The notes beneath the pieces are model-generated. The model was not told where the DNA came from. It saw nothing but the letters and a program-made list of their open reading frames with translations, and did not search any database. A stretch of 13,839 bases of DNA, taken from assembly GCA_934746185.1 (NCBI GenBank), contig CAKVEY010000025.1:1-13839 (forward strand), in the 5' to 3' direction. Positions 1-8,105 of the stretch are shown one piece after another (position 1 is the first letter of the stretch; each line of letters opens with the position of its first letter). A program made the translations under genes and the position numbers. The DNA comes from an uncultured Clostridia bacterium. GTDB lineage: Bacteria; Bacillota; Clostridia; Christensenellales; UBA1242.

Positions 1-2
1 AA

Positions 3-569
3 CAACAAAGTCGTAAATTTTTCAAATTTGGCAGTAAACCTAAAAAAGAAAAACGAAAATTTGAAAGTTTTGAAATAGTTAAAACTTATACTCCTACCGA
101 AAAACCAAAAGAAAACAATGAATTTGATAAGATTTTAGAAGTTAGCAATAATCAATCGGTAGATGAAGAAGTGATTTCTGTTAGTTCAAACACTAAAAAA
201 CAACAAGTTAAATTAAAAGTGCGTCCACAAGGCAAATTGCTTTTAATTGTTATAAGCGTAATTATAATTTTGTTATCTAGTTTAACAATATTTAACGCTG
301 TTAAAATTTCAAATTTATACAAAAGTATAGATAATTTTAACAATCAAATAACTATACAAGATTATAAAATAGATAAAGCAATTAAAAATTTAGAAAAATT
401 AAATGAAGAAGCCAAAAATGACGACCAAAAAATTTTATTGGAGTTAAAAAAAGCAACAGACATTCAAGATATTACTCTATACGAACGAAACAGTGTTCCA
501 ACACCAAAACCTGTATCTAACTGGTTTGATAAATTGTGTAACTTTATATCTAATATGTTTGGGGGATAA
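3..569 (+). CDS. FtsL-like bitopic cell-division protein, 5' partial
   Basis: The frame is open from base 3 to the TAA at 567-569, giving 188 visible residues; the start lies upstream of the window, so the internal GTG at 171 is not needed as a start. The visible part has a charged, lysine-rich cytoplasmic region (about residues 1-76), one hydrophobic membrane segment (about 79-99), then an extracytoplasmic polar stretch with helical and coiled-coil character (about 105-155), and a short amphipathic C-terminal tail after a Pro-rich turn. This is FtsL/DivIC topology, and the position directly before a class B PBP and murE is the usual place of ftsL in the dcw cluster. FtsL scaffolds the divisome with DivIC and FtsQ. 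Sequence similarity in this family is weak, so the call rests on topology and synteny. The cytoplasmic part is longer than in typical FtsL (about 100-130 residues in total). Confidence 0.72.
   Translation, partial: QQSRKFFKFGSKPKKEKRKFESFEIVKTYTPTEKPKENNEFDKILEVSNNQSVDEEVISVSSNTKKQQVKLKVRPQGKLLLIVISVIIILLSSLTIFNAVKISNLYKSIDNFNNQITIQDYKIDKAIKNLEKLNEEAKNDDQKILLELKKATDIQDITLYERNSVPTPKPVSNWFDKLCNFISNMFGG
561..566 (+). promoter_or_regulatory. Shine-Dalgarno site that sets the TTG start of the PBP gene
   Basis: A GGGGGA run sits at the end of the ftsL-like gene, four bases before a TTG at 571. No ATG is available near it in this frame. It argues for TTG 571 over the upstream ATG at 493, which would only add 26 residues read out of frame through the ftsL-like gene. 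Confidence 0.7.
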
Positions 570-570
570 T

Positions 571-2499
571 TTGGTTACAAAAAATTATAGTATATATTCA
601 ATTCAAAAGAGGTTATTAGTATTAATTTTACTTATAACCTTTATTTTTTCGGCACTATTTTTTAGACTTTTTTATATTCAAGTAATATCGGCAGAAATGT
701 TACTTAAAAAAGCCGAATCGCAATGGGTTAGAGATTTACCTTTAAATGCAAAACGTGGAACAATTTATGATTCTAATGGTTTAGCACTTGCTGTTTCATA
801 CACAAGTTATAACATTTATGTAAGAGCCATAAGCGTTAAAGACGCAACTAGTGTTACAAAAGCCTTAGTTGAAGTTTTAGATGTAGATTACGATAAAACT
901 TATGCAAAAGTAACAAATCGTTTTGTAAGCGAAAGTTTAATAAAACTACAAGTTGAAAGCGAGCAAGTTGAAAAGTTAAAAAGCAAAAATTTAGAAGGTA
1001 TATATTATAGTGAAAACAATAAAAGATATTATCCTTATGGCAATTTTTTAAGTCAAGTTTTAGGTTATACAACAATAGATAATGTTGGTCAAAACGGACT
1101 TGAACTTTATTATAATAAATATTTAACTGGTATAGACGGTTATGCAAATAAACAAACTTCAATTAGAGGCGAAGAATTATTAAATACATTAGATAGTTTT
1201 GTGCCATCTATTAGTGGAAATAATTTATATTTAACAATAGATTATAACATTCAAAAATTAACCGAACAAATGGCAGAAGAAATTATGTTAAATGAAAAGC
1301 CAGAGTCTTGCGAAATTATTGTAATGAATCCAAATACTGGCGAAATTTTAGCAAATAGTTCAAAACCTAGTTTAGATTTAAACAATTTGCCACGTGATGA
1401 TATTAATAAGTTAAATTCGCAATCTAAAAATTTAAGCGTCGTAGATGTGTATGAACCAGGTTCGACCTTTAAAGTTTTAACTACTGCAATGGCACTAGAA
1501 GAAGGCAAAACAACTCCTAATGATAGATTTTATGACCCTGGTTACCGAATTGTCGATGGACAAAAAATCAAATGCTGGCGACTTCACGGACACGGTTCAC
1601 AAACAATGACCGAAGGTTTATGCAATAGTTGTAACTCCGTTTTTATTGATTTAGCACTAAGACTAGGAAAAGATAAATTATATCAATATTTTGATAAATT
1701 CGGTTTTGGCAACAAACTTAACGTCGATTTTCCGGGCGAAAGTGGTGGTATTGTTATGAATAAAGAAACTGCTAAAAAGGTTGATTATGCACGTATGGGC
1801 TTTGGTCAGGCAATAGCAGTAACTCCTATTCAACAAATAAACGCAATATCATCTGTTATTAATGGTGGAATTTTGTTGCAACCTTATTATGTAAGTAAAA
1901 TAACAAACTCAAACAATGTAACTATTTTACAAAATAGTAAAACCGAATTAAGACGAGTTGTGTCTAAAAAGACAAGCGAAACAATAAAAGTTATGTATGA
2001 AGAAGTTATAAAAAAGGCAAATGGAATAAACGCCTTTATTCCGGGTTATCGCGTAAGTGGCAAAACAGGCACGACCGAACTTTTTAGTGATGGCAAAAAA
2101 ACGAGCGACCACATTGCATCTTTTGTTGGAGCATTTCCTAGCGACAAACCTGAATATGTTTGTTTAGTTATAGTTAATAAACCAACAAGTGGTTCTTATT
2201 ATGGTAGCATTGTTGCAACACCTTATGCAAAAAAGATTTTTGAGGGAATAATACAATATAAAAACATAAAACCAAACGACAGTTTAGAAAGTGATTTAAA
2301 ACTAGTGGAAGAGAATATAGAAATGCCAAACTTAATAGGATTAAGTTTAAGTAAAGCAGTTGGTATTTTAACAAACTTAAATTTGCAGTATGAAACTACT
2401 GGTGAAGGGGGAGTTATAATTAGTCAAACCCCAGCACCAAAAACAAAAGTGAGAGAAAGAGCGATAGTATTGTTAGGAACACAGCCAAATGAAACTTAA
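571..2499 (+). CDS. Class B penicillin-binding protein with PASTA domain (SpoVD/PbpB type)
   Basis: A 642-residue D,D-transpeptidase that cross-links peptidoglycan outside the membrane, working with the SEDS protein encoded downstream. Visible in order: a short N-terminus, a membrane anchor (about 15-35), the PBP dimerisation domain (a conserved RGTIYD-type segment follows the anchor), and the transpeptidase domain with all three catalytic motifs: STFK (Ser298 nucleophile, Lys301), SCN (353-355) and KTG (498-500). One C-terminal PASTA domain covers about 580-640. The TTG start at 571 is chosen from the GGGGGA site just upstream. Only one class B PBP lies between the ftsL-like gene and murE, whereas Bacillus has both pbpB and spoVD there, so I cannot tell whether this is the division enzyme, the sporulation-specific SpoVD, or serves both. 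A single PASTA domain is like SpoVD. The last 11 bases overlap murE. Confidence 0.93.
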   Translation: MVTKNYSIYSIQKRLLVLILLITFIFSALFFRLFYIQVISAEMLLKKAESQWVRDLPLNAKRGTIYDSNGLALAVSYTSYNIYVRAISVKDATSVTKALVEVLDVDYDKTYAKVTNRFVSESLIKLQVESEQVEKLKSKNLEGIYYSENNKRYYPYGNFLSQVLGYTTIDNVGQNGLELYYNKYLTGIDGYANKQTSIRGEELLNTLDSFVPSISGNNLYLTIDYNIQKLTEQMAEEIMLNEKPESCEIIVMNPNTGEILANSSKPSLDLNNLPRDDINKLNSQSKNLSVVDVYEPGSTFKVLTTAMALEEGKTTPNDRFYDPGYRIVDGQKIKCWRLHGHGSQTMTEGLCNSCNSVFIDLALRLGKDKLYQYFDKFGFGNKLNVDFPGESGGIVMNKETAKKVDYARMGFGQAIAVTPIQQINAISSVINGGILLQPYYVSKITNSNNVTILQNSKTELRRVVSKKTSETIKVMYEEVIKKANGINAFIPGYRVSGKTGTTELFSDGKKTSDHIASFVGAFPSDKPEYVCLVIVNKPTSGSYYGSIVATPYAKKIFEGIIQYKNIKPNDSLESDLKLVEENIEMPNLIGLSLSKAVGILTNLNLQYETTGEGGVIISQTPAPKTKVRERAIVLLGTQPNET

Positions 2500-3946
2500 A
2501 GAATTAATAAAAAATTTAGAAGTAATAAAATTTGTTAATTTTAATGAAAAGACATTAAATTTAGATATAAAAAATTTGTGTGATAATTCTAATAGCAAAC
2601 TAAAAAACAGCGCTTTTGTTTGCATAAACGGATTAAATTTTGACAGTCATAGCATAGTTAGTAATTTATCGAAAAAAGGCGTAGTATTTTTTGTGTGCGA
2701 AAAAATAGTTAATACTACGCTTCCTTATGTAATTGTTAAAAATAGTAGGCAGGCGTTGTCAATTCTTGCAGATAACTTTTTTGGTAACCCCACAAAAAGT
2801 TTAAAAATAATTAGCATAATAGGAACAAATGGAAAAACTAGCACATCATATTTTATACAAAAAATGTTAAAACTAAATAACGTAAGTTGTGGCGTTATTG
2901 GTACTAGTGGTGTTTACATAAATTCTAAACGATTTAATGAAACTTTAACTACACCAGACCCAATACTACTTTATAAACTCTTACGCAAAATGGCAGAGTG
3001 TAATTGCAAAGTTGTTGTTATGGAAATTTCGGCACACGCAATAAAACTTAATAAAGTCGATAAATTAGTAAGTGATGTTTGCATATTTACTAATTTTTCG
3101 CAAGACCATTTAGATTTTTTTAAAACAATGCAAAACTATAAAGAAACAAAATTTAGTTACTTTAATAATTATAATGTTAAAAAAGCGATAATAAATGTAA
3201 ACGATGTAACTGGTCAAGAATTGTTTTTAAAAATAAGAGATAAAATAAAGTGTTTAACTTATGGATTAGTAACAAACGCCGATATTTGTGCAAAAAATAT
3301 AAAATGTTATTTAAACAAAACAGAATTTGATTTATCTTTTTTAGGTAAAAATTATAGTTTACAAACAAAAACAAGTTGCGAGTTTAATGTTTTAAATATT
3401 TTAAGTGGCATATTAGCATTAAACGAATTAAATATAATGTTTGACATAACTTCCACATTAAAAAAGTTAACTAATGTTAAAGGACGATTTAATGTTTATA
3501 AACTTAAAAATAATAGATATATAATTATAGATTATGCTCACACGCCAGAAAGTTTACGAGAAGTTTTATTAAATACTAGTTCGTTAAGTAAAAACAAAAT
3601 AATTTCTCTTTTTGGTTGCCCGGGAAATCGTGATGAAGAAAAACGCGAAATTATGGGGGAAATTGCATATAAATACTCAAAAAAAATATATATCACAAGC
3701 GATAATCCTAAATTTGAAAATCCTTTAATTATTTGTAATGAAATTTTAAGGGGAGCAAAAGAAAAAGGTGAGATTATATTAGACCGAGAAAAAGCGATAA
3801 AAAAAGCAATAAAAAACCTAAAAAACAATGAAATTTTATTAATACTTGGTAAAGGAATAGAAAAATATCAAGATATTAACGGAATACACTTTAATTATAG
3901 CGATGTTAAAGTGGTTAAAAAGTGCATAAAAACCTTAAAAAATTAA
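2489..3946 (+). CDS. murE: UDP-N-acetylmuramyl-tripeptide synthetase MurE
   Basis: A 485-residue cytoplasmic Mur ligase that adds the third amino acid (a diamino acid) to UDP-MurNAc-L-Ala-D-Glu using ATP. Visible: the N-terminal UDP-binding domain (about 1-105), the ATP loop GTNGKT (112-117), a TTPDP substrate segment, the central-domain block ending NFSQDHLDF with the downstream Lys that is carbamylated in this family, and the C-terminal domain with GCPGNRD (376-382) and GKGIE (454-458). The diamino-acid motif reads DNPK (405-408), where meso-diaminopimelate enzymes have DNPR, and GKGIE replaces the usual GKGHE. The family call is secure, but the amino acid added is not: the Lys may conserve the positive charge that binds the DAP carboxylate. 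The ATG overlaps the end of the PBP gene by 11 nt, which suggests translational coupling. Confidence 0.93.
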   Translation: MKLKELIKNLEVIKFVNFNEKTLNLDIKNLCDNSNSKLKNSAFVCINGLNFDSHSIVSNLSKKGVVFFVCEKIVNTTLPYVIVKNSRQALSILADNFFGNPTKSLKIISIIGTNGKTSTSYFIQKMLKLNNVSCGVIGTSGVYINSKRFNETLTTPDPILLYKLLRKMAECNCKVVVMEISAHAIKLNKVDKLVSDVCIFTNFSQDHLDFFKTMQNYKETKFSYFNNYNVKKAIINVNDVTGQELFLKIRDKIKCLTYGLVTNADICAKNIKCYLNKTEFDLSFLGKNYSLQTKTSCEFNVLNILSGILALNELNIMFDITSTLKKLTNVKGRFNVYKLKNNRYIIIDYAHTPESLREVLLNTSSLSKNKIISLFGCPGNRDEEKREIMGEIAYKYSKKIYITSDNPKFENPLIICNEILRGAKEKGEIILDREKAIKKAIKNLKNNEILLILGKGIEKYQDINGIHFNYSDVKVVKKCIKTLKN

Positions 3947-3959
3947 TAAAATAAATTAT

Positions 3960-4967
3960 ATGGATAAGTTCTTTTTAATCATAACAATAAGTTTTATTTT
4001 TTGCTTAATTTTGTCGCCAATAATTATAAAATGCGTTAAAAAATTAAAAGCAAGTCAACCTGTTTACGAATATGTAGATATGCACGCCAAAAAGAGTGGT
4101 ACACCAACAATGGGTGGACTAATCTTTATTATAGGAATAATTTTTTCTTCGCTTATTTTTTTAAAAGGACAAGCCAAACTTAGTTTAGTAACCTTAGGGG
4201 TGTTTTTTTCTTTTGGACTAGTTGGTTTTTTAGATGATTTTTTAAAAATAAAACATAAACAAAATTTAGGATTAAAACCTTATCAAAAAATTGTGTTCCA
4301 AGTATTAATTAGCGTAATTGTTTCATTTTTTGCTTATTATAATGGTTTAATAGGCAGTTCTATTTACGTGCCATTTTGTAATATCGAAATTAATTTAGGT
4401 TATTTTTACATACCTTTTACAATACTTGTGTTTTTGGCAACAACAAATAGTGTAAATTTAACTGACGGATTAGATGGACTTGCTGGTGGAGTTAGTTTAA
4501 GTTATTTAACAAGTTTCGCCGTCATTTTTTATACAATTTTTTTAACGCTTAAAGATTTGGGTGTAAGTTCACTACTTTTAACCGAATATTCAAACTTATT
4601 TATCATTATTGCAGCAAGTTTGGGTTCGCTACTTGCGTATTTACTATTTAATAGTTTTCCGGCAAAAATTTTTATGGGCGACACAGGTTCTCTTGCTCTT
4701 GGTGGATTAATTGCGTGTTTAAACATTTTTACTAAACAAACTTTACTTATTCCATTATTAGGCATTATGTTTGTTGTAAGTAGTGTTAGTGTAATACTTC
4801 AAGTAGCAAAATATAAACTTACTAAAAAAAGAATGTTCTTAATGGCACCATATCATCATCACTTAGAAAAAAAAGGTATGAATGAAACTAAAATATGCAC
4901 CATATATATAATTATAACAATAATAGTTGGTGTAATTTGTGAAGTGTTCCAAATAATTTTCTTCTAA
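3960..4967 (+). CDS. mraY: Phospho-MurNAc-pentapeptide transferase MraY
   Basis: A 335-residue polytopic membrane enzyme that transfers phospho-MurNAc-pentapeptide from UDP to undecaprenyl phosphate, making lipid I on the inner face of the membrane. Visible signatures: GTPTMGG (47-53), the aspartate pair in LDDFLK (Asp92-Asp93), NSVNLTDGLDG (163-173), FPAKIFMGDTGS (233-244, Asp241), and the triple-histidine loop APYHHH (296-301). About ten hydrophobic segments and the length fit the family. The gene begins 13 nt after murE. That short gap is only A and T, with no recognisable Shine-Dalgarno site, so translation probably relies on ribosomes finishing murE or on the unstructured AU-rich leader. 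An in-frame stop at 3936-3938 rules out a longer form. Confidence 0.96.
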   Translation: MDKFFLIITISFIFCLILSPIIIKCVKKLKASQPVYEYVDMHAKKSGTPTMGGLIFIIGIIFSSLIFLKGQAKLSLVTLGVFFSFGLVGFLDDFLKIKHKQNLGLKPYQKIVFQVLISVIVSFFAYYNGLIGSSIYVPFCNIEINLGYFYIPFTILVFLATTNSVNLTDGLDGLAGGVSLSYLTSFAVIFYTIFLTLKDLGVSSLLLTEYSNLFIIIAASLGSLLAYLLFNSFPAKIFMGDTGSLALGGLIACLNIFTKQTLLIPLLGIMFVVSSVSVILQVAKYKLTKKRMFLMAPYHHHLEKKGMNETKICTIYIIITIIVGVICEVFQIIFF

Positions 4968-4984
4968 CTATTAAAGGGAGAATT

Positions 4985-6331
4985 GTGATAGTAAGAAACA
5001 AAAAAGTTTTAGTATATGGGCTAGGTGAAAGTGGACAAGGGGCAATTAAACTTTTATTAAAACATAAAGCAAAAGTTTATGTTTACGACGATAATAAAAA
5101 AGCACTAGATAACTTACCTAATAATTTAATTAAAGTTGAAAATATAACCGAAAATATATTAAGTGTAGTAGATTTAATAGTTTTAAATCCGTCAGTAAGC
5201 ATATATTGCGAAAATATAAAACTTGCGTATTTGCTTAATAAAAAAATAATAAGCGAAATTGAACTTGCATATTTATTTAAAAAAGGCGATGTTATTTCAA
5301 TAACTGGAAGTAATGGGAAGAGTACAACATCAACTTTAATATATAACATTTTAAAACAAGCAAAAATAAAAACTAGTTTGGTGGGGAATATCGGCAACTC
5401 TTTTAGCAAAATTGTTAGCGAAAACAAAAAACAAACCTATGTTGTCGAAGTTAGTTCTTTTCAATTAGAAACCACAAATAAATATAATAGCAAAATAGCA
5501 ACTTTTTTAAATTTCACAGAAAATCATTTAGATAGACATTTTTCTTTGAAAGAATATTTTGAAACAAAACTTAAAATCTTTTCAAATCAGCGTAAAAAAG
5601 ATTTCTCCGTATTAAATTATGACGATGAAAAAGTAAGAGATATAAAGACTAACGGAAAAACCTATTATTTTAGTAAATATAACAAAGTAAAGGGAGTTTA
5701 TATCTTTAACAATTACATATTTTTTAATGATGGAAAATTTGAAGAAAAGGTTATGAGCGTATTTGATATAAAACTAAAAGGTGAGCATAATTTAGAAAAT
5801 GTTTTATGTGCAGTTTTAGTCGCTAAATTATATAAAATTAAAAATGAACACATAAGTTTAGCAGTATCTCGTTTTTATGGACTTTCTCATAGAATTGAGT
5901 TCGTAGAAAAAGTTAATGATATAGATTATTATAACGATAGTAAATCAACAACAGTTAAATCTACACAAACTGCAATTAATTGTTTTGATAGAGATAGGGT
6001 TTTATTAATTTTAGGTGGAAGCGATAAAGGCTTTGGATTTGATGATTTATTTGAAAATTTACCTAAACAAGTAAAAAGCATAATATGTTTAGGTGAAGTT
6101 AAAGATAAGATTTTATCTTCTAGTAAAAAATATAACTTTAACAATATTCAGTGCGTAGATAGTTTTAATCTTGCTGTAAAGTTAAGTTATATAATATCTA
6201 AAAGAGAAAACCTTAATGTTGTGTTATTAAGTCCAGCAACGGCGAGTTTTGATAGTTTTAAAAATTTTGAAGAGCGTGGCGATACTTTTAAAAAATTAGT
6301 TAAGGATTTAAAAAGTGAAGTTGAAGTTTAA
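4985..6331 (+). CDS. murD: UDP-N-acetylmuramoylalanine--D-glutamate ligase MurD
   Basis: A 448-residue cytoplasmic ligase that adds D-glutamate to UDP-MurNAc-L-Ala, the step before MurE. Visible: an N-terminal Rossmann-like domain beginning with a GLGESGQG loop, the ATP loop GSNGKS (108-113), the NHLDRH block of the central domain, the NDSKST segment linking to the C-terminal domain, LGGSDKG, and the C-terminal signature LSPATASFDSF followed by NFEERGDTFK. The family normally has SPACASFDQF, so this is a close match. The start is GTG 4985, four bases after a strong AAAGGGAG site. Its last 17 bases overlap ftsW. Confidence 0.96.
   Translation: MIVRNKKVLVYGLGESGQGAIKLLLKHKAKVYVYDDNKKALDNLPNNLIKVENITENILSVVDLIVLNPSVSIYCENIKLAYLLNKKIISEIELAYLFKKGDVISITGSNGKSTTSTLIYNILKQAKIKTSLVGNIGNSFSKIVSENKKQTYVVEVSSFQLETTNKYNSKIATFLNFTENHLDRHFSLKEYFETKLKIFSNQRKKDFSVLNYDDEKVRDIKTNGKTYYFSKYNKVKGVYIFNNYIFFNDGKFEEKVMSVFDIKLKGEHNLENVLCAVLVAKLYKIKNEHISLAVSRFYGLSHRIEFVEKVNDIDYYNDSKSTTVKSTQTAINCFDRDRVLLILGGSDKGFGFDDLFENLPKQVKSIICLGEVKDKILSSSKKYNFNNIQCVDSFNLAVKLSYIISKRENLNVVLLSPATASFDSFKNFEERGDTFKKLVKDLKSEVEV
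6302..6306 (+). promoter_or_regulatory. Shine-Dalgarno site for ftsW inside the end of murD
   Basis: AAGGA lies eight bases before the GTG at 6315, within the last codons of murD. It supports GTG 6315 over the in-frame TTG at 6321 and suggests that the two genes are translationally coupled. Confidence 0.6.
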
Positions 6332-7430
6332 AAATTTATTTATAAAAAGTAAAAAGACGAACATCTTTTTGCTATTAAGTGTAGCACTACTAGTAATTAT
6401 AGGTTTTATTTTCGTATATAGTGCAAGTATGTATTCAGCAAAACTAAATTATAATAACGAATATTACTTTTTAACTAAACAAATAATAGGTGCTGTTATT
6501 GGTGTGCTTGCCTTAATTTTAACTAGTAGATTAGATTATAATATTTATCAAAAATATAAAATTCCTATAATTATAATAGGTATAGTTTTATTAGCACTAG
6601 TTTTTATTCCAGGGTTAGGCGTTTCTAATTATGGCGCACAACGATGGATAAGACTTACGGGATTTACAATTCAGCCCAGCGAAATTGCTAAATTTTGTTT
6701 TGTAATTTTTAGCGCAGCGTATCTAGCTAAAAACCACGATATAATTACAAGTTTTAAAGGAATATTGCCTATACTATTAGTTGGTGGCGTGCTTTGCGTT
6801 TTAATAATGTTAGAACCAAATATGAGTATAACAATTTGTGTGGGACTAACTATGTTTTTAATGCTTTTTGTAGGTGGAGCAAAATTAAAACATTTTTTGA
6901 TTTTATCTTTGCCAGTTATTGCACTTGGAGTTTTACTCGTTATAATTGAACCTTATAGAATGCAAAGATTAGTAGCGTTTTTAAATCCGTGGGCAAATCC
7001 ACAAGGCGAAGGTTATCAATTAATACAAAGTTTATATAGTTTAAGTAGTGGTGGACTTTTTGGCGTAGGAATATTTAATTCTCGGCAAAAATACTTATTT
7101 TTACCTTTTTCGGAAAGCGACTTTATTTTTTCTATTATTGGTGAAGAAACGGGATTTTTAGGTTGCATCACTATAATTATAATTTTTGGAATTTTAATCT
7201 ATCAAGGCATAAAAATTGCTTATCACGCAAAAGACCGTTTTGGTTGCTATCTTGCTAGTGGAATAACAATGATAATTGCAACGCAAGTTTTAATCAATAT
7301 TGCAGTTGTTACAGGTTCAATTCCACCAACAGGAGTGCCACTTCCTTTTATTTCAGCAGGTTCAACAGCACTCGTTGTATTTATGGCATCTATTGGAATT
7401 TTAATTAATATCCATAAGCAAAGCGAGTAA
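6315..7430 (+). CDS. ftsW: SEDS peptidoglycan polymerase FtsW/SpoVE
   Basis: A 371-residue polytopic membrane protein of the SEDS family, which polymerises lipid II into glycan strands in partnership with a class B PBP, here probably the one encoded in the same operon. Visible: a short basic N-terminus, about ten membrane segments, QPSEIAK (120-126), the NPWANPQGEGYQ loop (225-235) followed by the SGGLFGVG segment, SESDF with the conserved Asp269, and the PPTGVPLPFISAGST block (337-351). Length fits FtsW, SpoVE and RodA; position in the dcw cluster favours FtsW or SpoVE over RodA. The GTG start overlaps murD by 17 nt. It is the last gene of the operon: a terminator begins right at its stop codon, where murG normally follows. 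Confidence 0.92.
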   Translation: MKLKFKNLFIKSKKTNIFLLLSVALLVIIGFIFVYSASMYSAKLNYNNEYYFLTKQIIGAVIGVLALILTSRLDYNIYQKYKIPIIIIGIVLLALVFIPGLGVSNYGAQRWIRLTGFTIQPSEIAKFCFVIFSAAYLAKNHDIITSFKGILPILLVGGVLCVLIMLEPNMSITICVGLTMFLMLFVGGAKLKHFLILSLPVIALGVLLVIIEPYRMQRLVAFLNPWANPQGEGYQLIQSLYSLSSGGLFGVGIFNSRQKYLFLPFSESDFIFSIIGEETGFLGCITIIIIFGILIYQGIKIAYHAKDRFGCYLASGITMIIATQVLINIAVVTGSIPPTGVPLPFISAGSTALVVFMASIGILINIHKQSE

Positions 7431-7458
7431 AATAGCCAATTATTTGGCTATTTTTTTT
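7431..7458 (+). terminator. Intrinsic terminator of the dcw operon
   Basis: Nine-base arms AATAGCCAA (7431-7439) and TTGGCTATT (7444-7452) enclose a 4-nt loop and run into eight T residues. It starts one base after the ftsW stop codon. Confidence 0.92.
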
Positions 7459-7464
7459 ATTAAT

Positions 7465-7493
7465 TTGTAAATTTATTAAAATTATGCTAATAT
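7465..7493 (+). promoter_or_regulatory. Probable sigma-A promoter for the CYTH-HD unit
   Basis: TTGTAA (7465-7470) and TAATAT (7488-7493) are 17 bp apart, and the -10 carries a TGc extension. It lies between the dcw terminator and the next gene. The predicted transcript starts at about 7500, just at the Shine-Dalgarno site. Confidence 0.5.
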
Positions 7494-7497
7494 TAAT

Positions 7498-7504
7498 AAG
7501 GGGA
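7498..7504 (+). promoter_or_regulatory. Shine-Dalgarno site that sets the CYTH-gene start
   Basis: AAGGGGA lies six bases before ATG 7511. This makes 7511 the start rather than the in-frame ATG at 7484, which has no ribosome site and overlaps the predicted -10. Confidence 0.75.
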
Positions 7505-7510
7505 ATAAAT

Positions 7511-8083
7511 ATGAAAGAGAGTGAGATTACAGTTCAAATATTCAATTCGTTTGATGAAGTAGATAATATCTTAAAAAATCAAGGTTATAAAATGATTGAG
7601 AATTATCAACTAAACGACTGGTATTTTTCAAAATTTAGCGAAGTAAAAGATATAGAATACATTAAACTTTTAAATAATTCTTTTTTAGTAAGGCAGGTTA
7701 TAGGAAGTGAAGAAGAAGTAAAACTTTTGTATAAGAAAAAAGAAGTTGATGAATTTAATAATGTTATAAGTGAAGAAAAAATCAAAACGAAGATAGATTC
7801 ACTAAATAATTCAATTGATATATTTAAAAAGGCAGGATTAAATAATTATTGTATAGTTAAAAATAACACATATATTTATAAAAAAGACGCTATTTGTTTT
7901 GCTGTTCAATTAATAGAAAACTTAGGAATTTTTATTGAATATGAAGAAGATGATACAATGTTAAATTTGAGCGAAAAAGAAAAGTTTAATAAAATGATAA
8001 GTGTTGTAAATTCGTTAGGACTTAAATTAGGTGATGACTATTCTTGTAAAAAAGTATATATGTTGCTAAAAAAAACAAGTTGA
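7511..8083 (+). CDS. CYTH-like domain protein (class IV adenylate cyclase-like)
   Basis: A 190-residue soluble protein. The layout resembles the CYTH/triphosphate tunnel family: an acidic N-terminal strand (E-S-E-I-T-V-Q, residues 3-9), alternating charged strands with an FLVRQV segment and a VKLLYKKK segment, then a C-terminal half with a lysine-rich strand followed by the typical NLGIFIEYE strand. CYTH enzymes hydrolyse or cyclise triphosphates (class IV adenylate cyclase, thiamine triphosphatase, inorganic triphosphatase) inside a beta barrel. The N-terminal ExExK signature is only partly present, with Thr or Gln where Lys is expected, so activity is uncertain. It lies 22 nt before an HD hydrolase gene and is probably cotranscribed with it. 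The call rests on pattern recognition of a divergent family and could be wrong. Confidence 0.55.
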   Translation: MKESEITVQIFNSFDEVDNILKNQGYKMIENYQLNDWYFSKFSEVKDIEYIKLLNNSFLVRQVIGSEEEVKLLYKKKEVDEFNNVISEEKIKTKIDSLNNSIDIFKKAGLNNYCIVKNNTYIYKKDAICFAVQLIENLGIFIEYEEDDTMLNLSEKEKFNKMISVVNSLGLKLGDDYSCKKVYMLLKKTS

Positions 8084-8105
8084 TTAAATATAAAGGAGAT
8101 ACATT

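Noticed and set aside
171..569. GTG 171 as the start of the FtsL-like gene
   Set aside because: The frame is open upstream to base 3 with protein-like sequence, and there is no ribosome site before 171; the gene is 5' partial.
493..570. ATG 493 as the start of the PBP gene
   Set aside because: It would read 26 residues out of frame through the ftsL-like gene; TTG 571 has the GGGGGA site and gives the usual short N-terminus before the membrane anchor.
854..1508. Minus-strand open frames inside the PBP and other dcw genes
   Set aside because: They are shadows of strongly supported plus-strand genes, with no ribosome sites and biased, non-protein-like composition.
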